From assembly GCF_036240795.1 (NCBI RefSeq), contig NZ_CP108454.1, forward strand, positions 8,368,001 through 8,432,000: a DNA stretch of 64,000 nt. Reading direction: 5' to 3'. Origin of the DNA: Streptomyces sp. NBC_01268. GTDB taxonomy: Bacteria; Actinomycetota; Actinomycetes; Streptomycetales; Streptomycetaceae. The position numbers and the translations under genes are program-made. How positions within the stretch are numbered: position 1 is the first letter of the stretch; each line of letters opens with the position of its first letter. Positions 53,629 to 61,922 of the stretch are shown piece by piece. The notes under the pieces were generated by a model that saw only the letters and a program-made list of their open reading frames with translations, ran no database searches and was not told where the DNA came from.

Positions 53629-53735
53629 GAGACGGCAGCTGAGGAGCGCGAACTCTCCTGTGTCTGTGCTCGCATCCCACCGTGACCCGGCGCCAAGGTC
53701 ATTTCATGACGCGCCTTGTGTGATCGGCAGCGTTT

Positions 53736-53776
53736 GCTAGTGCTCTGACCGCATTGGTTCGCCGGGTTCAGTCCGG
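53736..53776 (+). repeat. direct repeat, downstream copy
   Basis: Second copy of the repeat described at 52370-52409. The stop codon of the 98-aa gene on the minus strand lies within it. Confidence 0.6.
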
Positions 53777-54064
53777 TGGATGAGAGCCTACGCTGGCGAC
53801 CGTGCCAGTCCAGCAGTCCAGTTGGTCGGATTCGCTCCAGAGGACCTCAAGCTGTCTGCGGGTGAGTTCTTCCGCTTTCTGGAGGAGGGCCGTCTGCGCG
53901 AGATCAGGCTCGGACGAGGACGGAGGACCAGCGAGCGCGCCGTCGGCAACGCCAGCTGGTCCGGTGAAGTAGACGGCGTACCGCCACTTGCCCGGCGTTC
54001 GGTACAGGACCAGGGTTGCCGGTGTCCCGAGGGTGCGCCAGTACGGCTGTCGCTTGCTTGGCAT
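53768..54064 (-). CDS. 98-aa protein of unknown function
   Basis: A small protein with a compact, apparently globular sequence: MPSKRQPYWRTLGTPATLVL, YRTPGKWRYAVYFTGPAGVA and LQKAEELTRRQLEVLWSESD. There is no signal or membrane segment. The start is the ATG at 54064 with a weak ribosome site. Its end falls inside the direct repeat, so it may be a passenger of the mobile element that the repeats outline. No family is recognised. Confidence 0.5.
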   Translation of the reverse strand: MPSKRQPYWRTLGTPATLVLYRTPGKWRYAVYFTGPAGVADGALAGPPSSSEPDLAQTALLQKAEELTRRQLEVLWSESDQLDCWTGTVASVGSHPPD

Positions 54065-54339
54065 GCCGGCACGGTACTGCTCTTGGTCGGCCTCGCTGCT
54101 CGTGCGGCGTTGGGCAGAGGCCGACCGCCCCAGCGGAGGCCCTTCTCGCTACGGACACGGGTGCGCTCCTTGCGCTGGGCGGCGAGCACGTCGGGGTGAC
54201 GGGCGTTCTTGTTACGCCAGCGCAGGTAGGCGTGCAGGGCCCGGGTCTGGACGGTGTGGTGTGGTGGTTGGAGTTGGCGACGGTGAACTGCCGCAGCGGT
54301 CGGCCGGTCCTTCTCCTCCGTCGAGGAGATGGACGCCGC

Positions 54340-54705
54340 CTTCATCACCTGGGTCCCACAGCGGCGGGCTCAGGCCCACAGGACCCACCAGCAGATCATC
54401 GGAGAGCGGGCGGCCCGCGACCACGCGGCTCTCAAGCCGCTTCCGGAGAATCCGTATCTGGTGGCCGAGCGGCATCTGCGGCCTGTCGGCAAGGACTGTC
54501 TGGTCGCCTTCGGCGGCAATCTCTACTCAGTACCTGCCCTCAGGGTCCGACCACGTCAGTTGGTGGAGATCCGGGCCACGAAGTCACAGGTCATGCTGCA
54601 TTCCACCATCGCGGCCGCCAACGGCGAGACGTTGCTGGCCACCCATCCGCGGGCGATCGGCCGAGGGGCCCGTGTCGTCGACGAGAGCCACCGGGACGGT
54701 CTGCA
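54340..54705 (+). mobile_element. IS21-type transposase (IstA) fragment
   Basis: The frame reads HRTHQQIIGERAARDHAALK, PLPENPYLVAERHLRPVGKD, CLVAFGGNLYSVPALRVRPR and ANGETLLATHPRAIG. This is the C-terminal part of IstA transposases (LYSVPxxxV, LLATHxRA). The integrase core and the IstB helper are missing. Its right end interrupts the secreted-protein gene on the minus strand. Confidence 0.7.
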
Positions 54706-55060
54706 CAAGGAGTTCGCGGGTTTCGCTCGGGGCGGCCCCGTCCTGGCCCGGACGCTCGACGACGTCGAGGGCCCGGCTGACCAGTGCCAGGTCGACCCCT
54801 TCCTTGCGTGGTGCCTCCAAGGCGTCTTCGATCCGTTCAGCCACCCGCGCCTCGCCCGCGTCGTTGGCGATCAGGGCGATGGCCTGCTCGACCAGCACCG
54901 CGGCCTCATCGCTCTCCATCTCATCCGCCCAGGCGACCCCGGGAACTGTGAGGAAGAACAGAGTGGCGACCGTGCCGGTCAGCCCCGTACGCGGGGCAGG
55001 GGTGAGGCAACCTGTCGGCCTCCGTGTTCGTGCCCTCGGGCTGGATGGATCCTTGCGCAT
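54584..55060 (-). pseudogene. secreted helical protein, C-terminus replaced by IS sequence
   Basis: ATG 55060 opens a basic N-terminus, a signal segment (TGTVATLFFLTVPGVAWADE) and a conserved acidic helical part (DEAAVLVEQAIALIANDAGE, ARVAERIEDALEAPRKEGVD). After about residue 120 the frame enters the IS21 fragment and no longer resembles the family, so the gene is truncated and fused. It lies downstream of the DUF305 gene on the same strand and may have been in one operon with it. Confidence 0.55.
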
Positions 55061-55275
55061 GACGATCGCCCTTCGTGGCGTCAGGGACAGCACCCCCGCT
55101 ACGGCCGTCACCAGCAGAGTGTGGGACATGCGAGGGGGGCCTCGATCACGGACCCGCCGTGCGGCGGCCTGTTCACCCGGGCGCGTACGTCTCTGTTGAC
55201 GGGCAGGACGCCGAACGACTCCGACCGCGGGGGAGCGCCGGTGTCGAAGCGCCGCGCGTTCCGCCTGCCCTCCTG

Positions 55276-55917
55276 TCAGCTCTTGCCCAGCATCGTCTTC
55301 ATCTGGGCGATCTCCGCGGTCTGGGCCGTGATGATCTCGTCGGCGAGCGTCTTGGCGGGGCCGTAGGCACCTTCGGCCTTCTCGGTCTTCGCCATCTCGA
55401 CCGCGCCCTCGTGGTGCTCGATCATCATCGTCAGGAACATGGTGTCGAAGGCCGTGCCGGAGCCTTTGTCCAGCTCGTCCATGCGTTGCTCGTCCATCAT
55501 GCCGGGCATTCCGGAGCCGCCGTGGTCCATGCCGTCCATACCGTCCATGCCCGTGGGGACCTCCTCGCCCCACGCCTTCAACCAGCTCGTCATGGTGGCG
55601 ATCTCCGGGCCCTGCGCGCCCTTGATCTTCTCGGCCAGGGCCTTCACCTCGGCGGATGAGGCGCGGGTCAGGGCCATCTCGGACATGAGGATGGCCTGGC
55701 GGTGGTGCGGGATCATGCCCTGCGCGAACGTGACGTCGGCCTGGTTGTGCTCGCCCACGGGGACGGTGGCCGGGGCGGAGGGGGTGGCGACCGTGGGAGT
55801 TTCGGTTGCGCTGGTCGTGGTGTTGCCGTCGTCGCCGCAGGCGGTCAGGACGAGCGCGGCCGCGGCCGCAGCCGCGGCCAGAGCGGCACGGCGGGTAGGG
55901 AATAGGTTCGTGTCCAT
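55276..55917 (-). CDS. DUF305 lipoprotein
   Basis: A 213-aa lipoprotein. Signal with lipobox ALVLTACGDDG. Two halves with the DUF305 metal-binding motifs AQGMIPHHRQAILMSEMA and MMIEHHEGAVEMAKTEK, both with paired His. Between them is a Met/Gly/Asp-rich linker (MDGMDGMDHGGSGMPGMMDE) that could bind copper. DUF305 proteins are often linked to copper homeostasis. ATG 55917 starts a strong signal. Confidence 0.9.
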   Translation of the reverse strand: MDTNLFPTRRAALAAAAAAAALVLTACGDDGNTTTSATETPTVATPSAPATVPVGEHNQADVTFAQGMIPHHRQAILMSEMALTRASSAEVKALAEKIKGAQGPEIATMTSWLKAWGEEVPTGMDGMDGMDHGGSGMPGMMDEQRMDELDKGSGTAFDTMFLTMMIEHHEGAVEMAKTEKAEGAYGPAKTLADEIITAQTAEIAQMKTMLGKS

Positions 55918-56087
55918 GGTGCACAGCTCCCGGTTGGGTGGGGGATCGGGCTACGACGTGGGCTGTGAGCCCAGCGGCCCCGCACGCCACGGCGTTTTCC
56001 GGGATCCGCAGCAGATGGCGCGGGTGAGGCGGGGCCCTCCCGCAGGCGGGCGCGCCCTGCGCCGGAACTGAGGGCGTGCCAGCGGAG

Positions 56088-56487
56088 TCAGGTCACGGTG
56101 AGGCGGCCTGTCATGCGCGGGTGGACGGTGCAGAGGTAGGGGTAGCTGCCGGGCACGGATGGAGCGGCGAAGGTGGTCGTCGCTCCGCCTGCGATGGAGC
56201 CGGTGTCGAACGCCTGGTCCCCGGTCGCGGTCACCGTGTGCGGTGCCGAGTCACGGTTCGTGACGGTCACTTGCGTCCCGGGGCGGACCTGGAGATCCGT
56301 CGGGCTGAACGCGAAGTCCTTGATCACGATGCGCGCCGTGACGGGGCTCGCGCCGGTCGCCGCGGGTGAGTGGCGGGGGGAGGGAGGGGCGGTCCCACCC
56401 CCGTTCGAGCAGCCGGCCAGTGCGAGCAGGGTGAGCTCCTCCCGCAGCCCGGGCGATCTGACGGGACCAAGGACGGAAACGTGACAT
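56088..56487 (-). pseudogene. cupredoxin lipoprotein with frameshifted signal peptide
   Basis: ATG 56487 opens MSRFRPWSRQIARAAGG; after one missing or added base near 56435 the frame continues as the lipobox region LTLLALAGCSNGGG and a full cupredoxin domain: VIKDFAFSPTDLQVRPGTQV, DSAPHTVTATGDQAFDTGSI, VPGSYPYLCTVHPRMTGRLT. Type-1 copper ligands His, Cys, His and Met are intact. Either a single-base mutation has removed the start, or the sequence has an error. It lies near the DUF305 gene on the same strand. Confidence 0.7.
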
Positions 56488-56995
56488 GTGGGGCGGCCCC
56501 TTCGGCGAGGGCTGACTGTGGGCAGGCACGGCCGACGGGCGGCCGACGCACTCAGCCTTGCCCGCCCATGCGGCGTCCGCCAGGCACGTACCGCCACCCG
56601 CATCACGGCCCTACACGAAGGCCGGACGCCGTCCTCCGATTCGGGGGCGACTCGGAGCCATTGTCGCGGTGTGCTCGCCGCCTCCGAGAGACTCAAGCCG
56701 TCGCGGGCCACCCCAGAGAAGCGGTGGCCAAGGCGGCCAGCACCATGGCCACGTACGTCAGCACACGCCCCAGGCACAGTCTTCGGCTGACCAGCCATGC
56801 CTCGGCCACGTCGCTGCGGTGCTTTCGCGGCGGTGCGTCGCCACTCGGCAGCGGCGAAGCTGCGCGGCCAACGAGGAGCACGGCCCAGCTGGCGTCCTCG
56901 CCGTCGTCGTTTCGCGCCGGACCCCAGCAGCGCCCGCCGCCGCGACGGCCGGAGCTGGAAGTCGGCACGCCGGGCCGTGCGTCGGCCGGTGGTGT
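56488..56995. other. stretch with weak frames only
   Basis: A minus-strand frame (56693-56968) ends in one membrane helix (VLTYVAMVLAALATASLG) but lacks recognisable homology. An ATG right after the permease fragment opens MNTTGRRTARRADFQLRPSR without a clear continuation. Probably decayed sequence. Confidence 0.3.
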
Positions 56996-57248
56996 TCATG
57001 ATCTGCCTCCGGCGGTGTGTCCGGTGTGGTGGAAGAGTGCGGCGGCGGCCAGAGTGAGGGCGGTCAGCCAGCCGAGACCGAGGAGCAGGGCGCCGGCCTC
57101 GTCGAAGGCGGGGGTGACGGCGGCGTCGATAAGGACGCGGCCGGGGCCGTAACCGGGCAGCACATGGGCCCAGGCGGGTGGCTGGGGGTGGAGCATCGGG
57201 CTCTGCTCGATGCCGAGGTCGATGAAGGGCAGCAGGAAGACGATGGGT
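56996..57248 (-). pseudogene. C-terminal fragment of an ABC-type permease
   Basis: Reads IVFLLPFIDLGIEQSPMLHP, then HVLPGYGPGRVLIDAAVTPA and ALLLGLGWLTALTLAAAALF with a normal stop. This resembles the end of ABC-2 type membrane subunits. The junction at 57248 joins it directly to the GH15 fragment. Confidence 0.55.
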
Positions 57249-58578
57249 GGTGCTGCGCAGCGACAGCACGTACTCGAACACCTCGCGTGCCTGGTCCACC
57301 CGGCCGGTCAGGGCGAGTGCGTCGGCCAGCCAGAACGAGCACAGCACGAACCGGCCCTCATCGCCGGTGAGCCCGTCGAGAGCTTCGCGCGCACCGGCGG
57401 TGGGGTAGCGGCGCATCAGCCCCTGGGGGGTGGCCAGCGCGGCGCGCACGGCGTCGACGGTGCCGATGACTCGGGGGTCGTCGCCGGGAAGGAACCCGGT
57501 GCGGGGGATGAGCAGCAGCGCGGCGTCCAGCTCGACCGACCCGTAGGACTGGGTGAAGGTGTTGCGCTGCGGGTCGAAGCCCTTCTCGCACACCTCGCGG
57601 TGGATCTCGTCTTGCAGCGCCGCGAGTTCGGTCGCGTCCATGTCGAGGGCTCCGGCCTCGATGAGGCGGATCGTGCGGGTGACGGCCACCCACGCCATCA
57701 CCTTGGAGTGGACGAAGTGCCGCGGCTCGCCGCGGACCTCCCAGATCCCGGCGTCGACCTGGCGCCACTGCTCCTTGAGCCGGTCGATGAGCCCGCGAAC
57801 GAGGGCCTGGAGAGGCGCGGTGAGGGTGATGCCGTGCTCGTGTGCGAGCGCGATGAACTCCAGGACCTCGCCGAACACATCCAGCTGCAGCTGGTGCACT
57901 GCCCCGTTGCCGACCCGTACCGGGGCCGACCCCTCGTACCCGGGCAGCCAGTCCAGGACCCGCTCGGGCAGCTGACGCCCGCCGCGGATCGTGTACATGA
58001 TCTGCAGCTTGTCCAGGTCGCCCGCAACCGTGCGCACCAGCCACCGCAGCAGGGCTGCGGCCTCCTCGCGGTAGCTGGCCCGCAGCATCGCGCTCAGCGA
58101 GTCGGACGCGTCACGCAGCCAGGTGTAGCGGTAGTCCCAGTTGCGGACGCCGCCGATCTCCTCGGGCAGCGAGGTGGTCGGCGCGGCGACGATCCCTCCG
58201 CTCGCCGTGTGCGTCAGCGCCTTCAGCGTGATCACGGCCCGTACGACGGCCTCGCGGTACGGCCCCTCGTACGTGCAGCGGGCGACCCACGTCCGCCAGA
58301 ACTCCGCGGTCTGCTCCAGGGCGCCCTGCGGGTCGATGCGCGGCGGCGGCCCGTCCGGGGACGGCCCGCCAGGACAGCGTGAACACCATCCGCTCCCCGG
58401 CCGCGAGGCTGAAGCGGCTGTGCAGGGTGTTGTCCTTGACGGTGACCTCAGCGGCGGTGTCGAGCCACAGGGCGTCCTGGCCGGCGATCGCGAAGAACAG
58501 ACCCGCCTCGGCGTCGATCCAGGGCTGCGCGTGACCGTAGTTGAACCGCGGGGACAGGACGGAAGCCATCTGCTGCAA
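57249..58578 (-). pseudogene. GH15 glucoamylase/trehalase-like enzyme, truncated and frameshifted
   Basis: The N-terminal piece (from 58578) reads VLSPRFNYGHAQPWIDAEAG and LHSRFSLAAGERMVFTLSW. One base change near 58350 then restores DGPPPRIDPQGALEQTAEFW and the catalytic domain NWDYRYTWLRDASDSLSAML, VLDWLPGYEGSAPVRVGNGA, GIWEVRGEPRHFVHSKVMAW and EGRFVLCSFWLADALALTGR. It ends abruptly at VFEYVLSLRS by fusion to the permease fragment. The catalytic Glu region (GIWExR) is present, but the ends are gone. Confidence 0.75.
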
Positions 58579-58621
58579 GCCGCTCCCGCATCAGGGACAG
58601 GGGAGCACGGCGCAAATTTCG

Positions 58622-59275
58622 GGCGCCTCTGCTCGTTCGGGTGATCCGCCTGGCCATCCCGGGCGCGCCGTCCCTGCTGGCCGCTACGGTCGCCCCCTCA
58701 CCCGCATCCTGAGGAGGTCACCGCCGTGTTATCGCAGGTGACGGCGCCTGTCATCTCCGCCGTGGTCCTTGCCCTGGCGACCGTGAACGCACCGTACGGA
58801 GCTGTAGCACCGGCTGCCGCACCGTGCGTCAGCGGCGAGTCCGAGACGCGGGCGGACTCCGCCGTCGACGAGGGCGAGATCCGCTGGACCGAGACGTCGA
58901 AGTACGACAGCCAGCGCACCCACGCGATCACCGAGTGGAACAAGCTGCGGACGATCAACATTGCCCCGGATGCCGTGAACACGGTCAACGACCTCGAGTT
59001 CCGCGACTACTCCAAGAACAACGACACCGCCGCCTACTACGAACGGCACGGCGGCATCGCGCAGACCGACTACATCTACCTGAACAAGCACTGGCTCGAC
59101 GGCGCCTACAAGAACGAGCCGGCCTTCCAGAAGAACATCGTGCTGCACGAGCTCGGGCACGCGCTCGGGCTGTGCCACAAGGCAGACACCGTCGACTCCG
59201 TCATGCGCAAGGCCGCGAGCCCGAAGACCGTTCCGACCGCCGTAGACGTCGCCAACATCAGAAAGATCTGGGGCT
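58622..59275 (+). repeat. duplicated cassette, copy 1 (leader plus protease gene)
   Basis: From GGCGCCTCTGCTCG onward this matches 61276-61920 closely. The 104-base leader and first 60 codons are almost identical; identity then falls. The leader differs by a one-base indel, which shows that translation starts at the GTG and not upstream. Confidence 0.85.
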
Positions 59276-59277
59276 GA
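58726..59277 (+). CDS. secreted metzincin-type zinc protease, copy 1
   Basis: A 183-aa secreted protease. GTG 58726 follows GAGGAGG; codon 2 is TTA. Signal: VTAPVISAVVLALATVNAPY, cleavage near AAAPC. Zinc motif HELGHALGLCH fits HExxHxxGxxH of metzincins, with DSVMRKAA a candidate Met-turn. Upstream are TSKYDSQRTHAITEWNKLRT and DYIYLNKHWL. The size resembles small matrixin-like (M10) or snapalysin-like (M7) proteases, but snapalysins use Asp as third ligand. The stop overlaps the next gene by one base. The substrate is unknown. Confidence 0.85.
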   Translation: MLSQVTAPVISAVVLALATVNAPYGAVAPAAAPCVSGESETRADSAVDEGEIRWTETSKYDSQRTHAITEWNKLRTINIAPDAVNTVNDLEFRDYSKNNDTAAYYERHGGIAQTDYIYLNKHWLDGAYKNEPAFQKNIVLHELGHALGLCHKADTVDSVMRKAASPKTVPTAVDVANIRKIWG

Positions 59278-59801
59278 TGAAACACGCCGTACTCCTCTCG
59301 CTCGCCGGAGCCCTCGTGCTCGCCGGTTCCGCGACCACCGCCACGATGGTGCTACTCGACGACGACGTCACAGTCAGCGCCTCCTGCGCACCCGTCATGG
59401 ACTCTGACCGGGACAAGGCCGGCCTCGTCGACCACGTCGCCGTGGTCACAGCCGAAAAGCAGTCCCGGCCCCTTCGCAGCCCCGACGGCGTCCAGCGGGT
59501 CACCGTACAGGTCAAGGTCGACGAGATCCTCAAGGGGAACCCGCCCGCCATCATGCCCATCGATCAGGACGTCACCCAAGGCGCCCGCCCAGCCTTCGAA
59601 CAGCAGCCGCTCGTCCCCGGCCACCGCTACGTCATCGGAGTCCACAACTGGGACACCGGCATCGGCCGTAACGCGTTCTTCGCCACCAGCGCCGACGGCG
59701 ACCAGCTCCAGGCCGAGCACGCCCGCTGGACCGACGCCGTCGCCCACCAGAACCCGAAGCGAGCCGCGCCCGGGTGCCGGGACGTCGTCACCGTGCCGTA
59801 G
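59277..59801 (+). CDS. protease partner, possible NTR/TIMP-like protein, copy 1
   Basis: A 174-aa protein. One N-terminal hydrophobic segment (AVLLSLAGALVLAGSATTAT) is a signal or anchor; then SASCAPVMDSDRDKAGLVDH VAVVTAEK, a beta-rich core (VTVQVKVDEILKGNPPAIMP, LVPGHRYVIGVHNWD) and a C-terminal helix (QLQAEHARWTDAVAH) with a late Cys. A Cys near the start of the mature part, the V-V-x-A strand and the KG turn recall the netrin/TIMP OB-fold of metalloprotease inhibitors. The start overlaps the protease stop (TGATG). The resemblance is by eye and needs a structure test. Confidence 0.7.
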   Translation: MKHAVLLSLAGALVLAGSATTATMVLLDDDVTVSASCAPVMDSDRDKAGLVDHVAVVTAEKQSRPLRSPDGVQRVTVQVKVDEILKGNPPAIMPIDQDVTQGARPAFEQQPLVPGHRYVIGVHNWDTGIGRNAFFATSADGDQLQAEHARWTDAVAHQNPKRAAPGCRDVVTVP

Positions 59802-60194
59802 GCAGGCTTGGCGCGTGCAAGGGGACCCTTGACGGGTCGTTGCGCTCGGCCTGTGTAGGGCGGACGTGTGGGCCCCGCGATCCCGGCCGCCACAGACGGC
59901 TCTCTCCACGTCCGCCCATTTCGACTGCCCTCATCCGGCGCTCTGAGCAACTTCCGGACCGCTGCCGCGACGAACAGTTGCCGATAGACCGTCACCTGGC
60001 GCTGAGGGATCCCACAGAGCGTCGCCTCATCCGCCAAGGCGTACTCCAGGGCTGAGCCACCTGCTTTCCAGGCACCCCGTGAAGCCCGTCGGGGGCGAGT
60101 CCGAACGTGAATCTGAAGGACCGGAGGCGGTGACCACGCTGCGGCACCGCTACCAGCCTCGCACGTGGCCCGATCAACGTGTCCTACGTGCGGA
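59802..60194. other. intergenic region
   Basis: A minus-strand frame has ADEATLCGIPQRQVTVYRQL and FVAAAVRKLLRA but no intact gene. Nothing else is supported. Confidence 0.3.
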
Positions 60195-60494
60195 TCAGGC
60201 CGAGTGTCGGGCGCGGAGTAGACGGATCCCCTTCACGGCGTAGACGCCGGCCATGAGTACGAGGCCGGCAAGCCCGAGCCAGGACCAGGATTCCGCCACC
60301 ATGAGGCTCAACAGCAAGCTCCCGAGGAGCAGCAGGGTGCCGACGGTCTCCAGCAGGTCGAGGCGCGCTTTGGAGCGCACCGCAGGGTCCGGCCCGCGCG
60401 TCCGGCGCACCGTGGGGACGAGGGCGAGAACCTGCAGGAGGGCCACGCCGAGAGCGATCCAGGCCAGCCAGTTGGGTATGTCCACGGCGTGCAA
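60195..60494 (-). CDS. small membrane protein
   Basis: Up to 99 aa with three hydrophobic segments (NWLAWIALGVALLQVLALVP, LLETVGTLLLLGSLLLSLMV, WLGLAGLVLMAGVYAVKGIR) joined by a basic loop. It could start at TTG 60494 or GTG 60485. No family is recognised. Confidence 0.55.
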   Translation of the reverse strand: MHAVDIPNWLAWIALGVALLQVLALVPTVRRTRGPDPAVRSKARLDLLETVGTLLLLGSLLLSLMVAESWSWLGLAGLVLMAGVYAVKGIRLLRARHSA

Positions 60495-60611
60495 TGTATC
60501 GCCCGCTGCTGCTCGCCTTCGAGGTGGTCCGAGAGAAACGGCCCAGCCGCCCAGCGGGGCTTGTAGAGGCGGCCGTCTTGAGGAGATCCTGCGCGGCAGA
60601 AGGGAGCATCA

Positions 60612-61124
60612 GTGAAGACGCGTCAGAAGGACCGCGGCGTGCCGGAGCCACACGCCCCCTGGAACGAGGTCCTGCCGGGGCTGTGGATGGGCGGTCACCA
60701 ATGGACCGACGCTACGGGGCAAAGCCGTCCAGTGGTCGTCAGGAACGAATTCGGTCTGGTCATCAGCCTGTACACCCGCCCCGGTCACGGACCCGATCCG
60801 GGCATCGACCACCTGGTCGCCGAAATTCCTGACGGTCCGCTCGTCGCTGCACAGATCCGCACGGTCCAGCAGCTCGCCCGCATCGCCGCCCGGGCCGTCC
60901 AGGACAGGCGCACGGTCCTGGTCCGCTGTAACGCCGGCTACAACCGCTCAGGCCTCGTCGTCGCTCGGACGCTCATCGAGTTCGGTCACGAAGCGCCGAC
61001 GGCCGTCGACACCGTCCGGCAGAAACGATCCCCCGCGGCCTTGAACAACAAGCTCTTCGAGGAGTACCTCAACACCGGCCTCCATGTCGTCCACCTGCTC
61101 GCCGACCTGGACGCACCCTCCTGA
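60612..61124 (+). CDS. protein-tyrosine-phosphatase-like protein
   Basis: A 170-aa protein with the phosphatase loop TVLVRCNAGYNRSGLVVART. The Cys and Arg of CxxxxxR are kept (CNAGYNR), but the usual His before Cys is Arg. The N-terminus EVLPGLWMGGHQW is the dual-specificity phosphatase opening. It may dephosphorylate a protein or small molecule. GTG 60612 follows GAAGGGAG. It separates the two copies of the protease cassette. Confidence 0.8.
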   Translation: MKTRQKDRGVPEPHAPWNEVLPGLWMGGHQWTDATGQSRPVVVRNEFGLVISLYTRPGHGPDPGIDHLVAEIPDGPLVAAQIRTVQQLARIAARAVQDRRTVLVRCNAGYNRSGLVVARTLIEFGHEAPTAVDTVRQKRSPAALNNKLFEEYLNTGLHVVHLLADLDAPS

Positions 61125-61275
61125 CCGGATCGAGGGCAAGCTGAGATCGGCAGCGCACGTATCGCGAACCCTCACCCCGGGGCAGCCCGCAGAGGAAGGG
61201 CCGAAGCGTCTACTCGGCGCCGCCGGCCAGTTGCGGCGCGGAGCACCAGGAGCCGTACTCGCTCCGCAGGTTCCG

Positions 61276-61920
61276 CGGCGCCTCTGCTCGTTCGGGTGAT
61301 CCGCCTGGCCGTCCCGGGCGCGCCGTCCTCGCTGGCCGCTACGGTCGTCCCCTCACCGCATCCTGAGGAGGTCACCGCCGTGTTATCGCAGGTGACGGCG
61401 CCTGTCATCACCGGCATGGTCCTTGCCCTGGCGACCGTGAACGCACCGTACGGAGCTGTAGCACCGGCTGCCGCGCCGTGCGTCAGCGGCGAGTCCGAGA
61501 CGCGGGCGGACTCCTCCGTCGACGAGGGCGAGATCCGGTGGACCGAGGCCTCGAAGTACGACAGCCTCCGGAATCACGCGATCACCGAGTGGAACAAGCT
61601 GCGGACGATCAACATTGCGCCGGACGTCGTGGACACCGTGAACGATCTGGAGTTCCGCGACTACGACAAGGCCGACAACCTCGGCGGCTACTGGCAGCGC
61701 CGCGGCGGCATCGCGGAGACCGACTACATCTACCTCAACAAACGGTACCTCGACGCCATGAGGCTGGCGTTCCAGCGCAACGTCGTCCTCCACGAACTCG
61801 GCCACGCCTTGGGCCTGTGCCACAAGTCCGAGGACTACCTGACGGCGATGTGGAACAAGAAGAGCGACGTCGACAAGCCGACCGCCGTCGACCAGGCCAA
61901 CCTGAAGAAGCTGTGGGGAT
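61276..61920 (+). repeat. duplicated cassette, copy 2 (leader plus protease gene)
   Basis: Second copy of the unit at 58622-59275. The offset is about 2654 bases. Confidence 0.85.
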
Positions 61921-61922
61921 GA
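61380..61922 (+). CDS. secreted metzincin-type zinc protease, copy 2
   Basis: A 180-aa paralogue of the gene at 58726. Same GTG-TTA start and ribosome site, same signal peptide (VTAPVITGMVLALATVNAPY). Zinc motif HELGHALGLCH; the candidate Met-turn is in YLTAMWNK. The substrate-side segment (YDKADNLGGYWQRRGGIAET) differs from copy 1 (YSKNNDTAAYYERHGGIAQT), which suggests divergence of specificity. Its stop overlaps the partner gene. The upstream frame stays open to 61296, but the matching position in copy 1 is broken. Confidence 0.85.
   Translation: MLSQVTAPVITGMVLALATVNAPYGAVAPAAAPCVSGESETRADSSVDEGEIRWTEASKYDSLRNHAITEWNKLRTINIAPDVVDTVNDLEFRDYDKADNLGGYWQRRGGIAETDYIYLNKRYLDAMRLAFQRNVVLHELGHALGLCHKSEDYLTAMWNKKSDVDKPTAVDQANLKKLWG

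Noticed and set aside
56088..58235. One 715-aa protein from GH15 to cupredoxin
   Set aside because: The ends belong to two different families and the middle is meaningless; it is two broken genes sharing a frame.
61296..61380. Upstream start for protease copy 2
   Set aside because: The same position in copy 1 is broken by an indel, and the signal peptide and ribosome site support the GTG at 61380.
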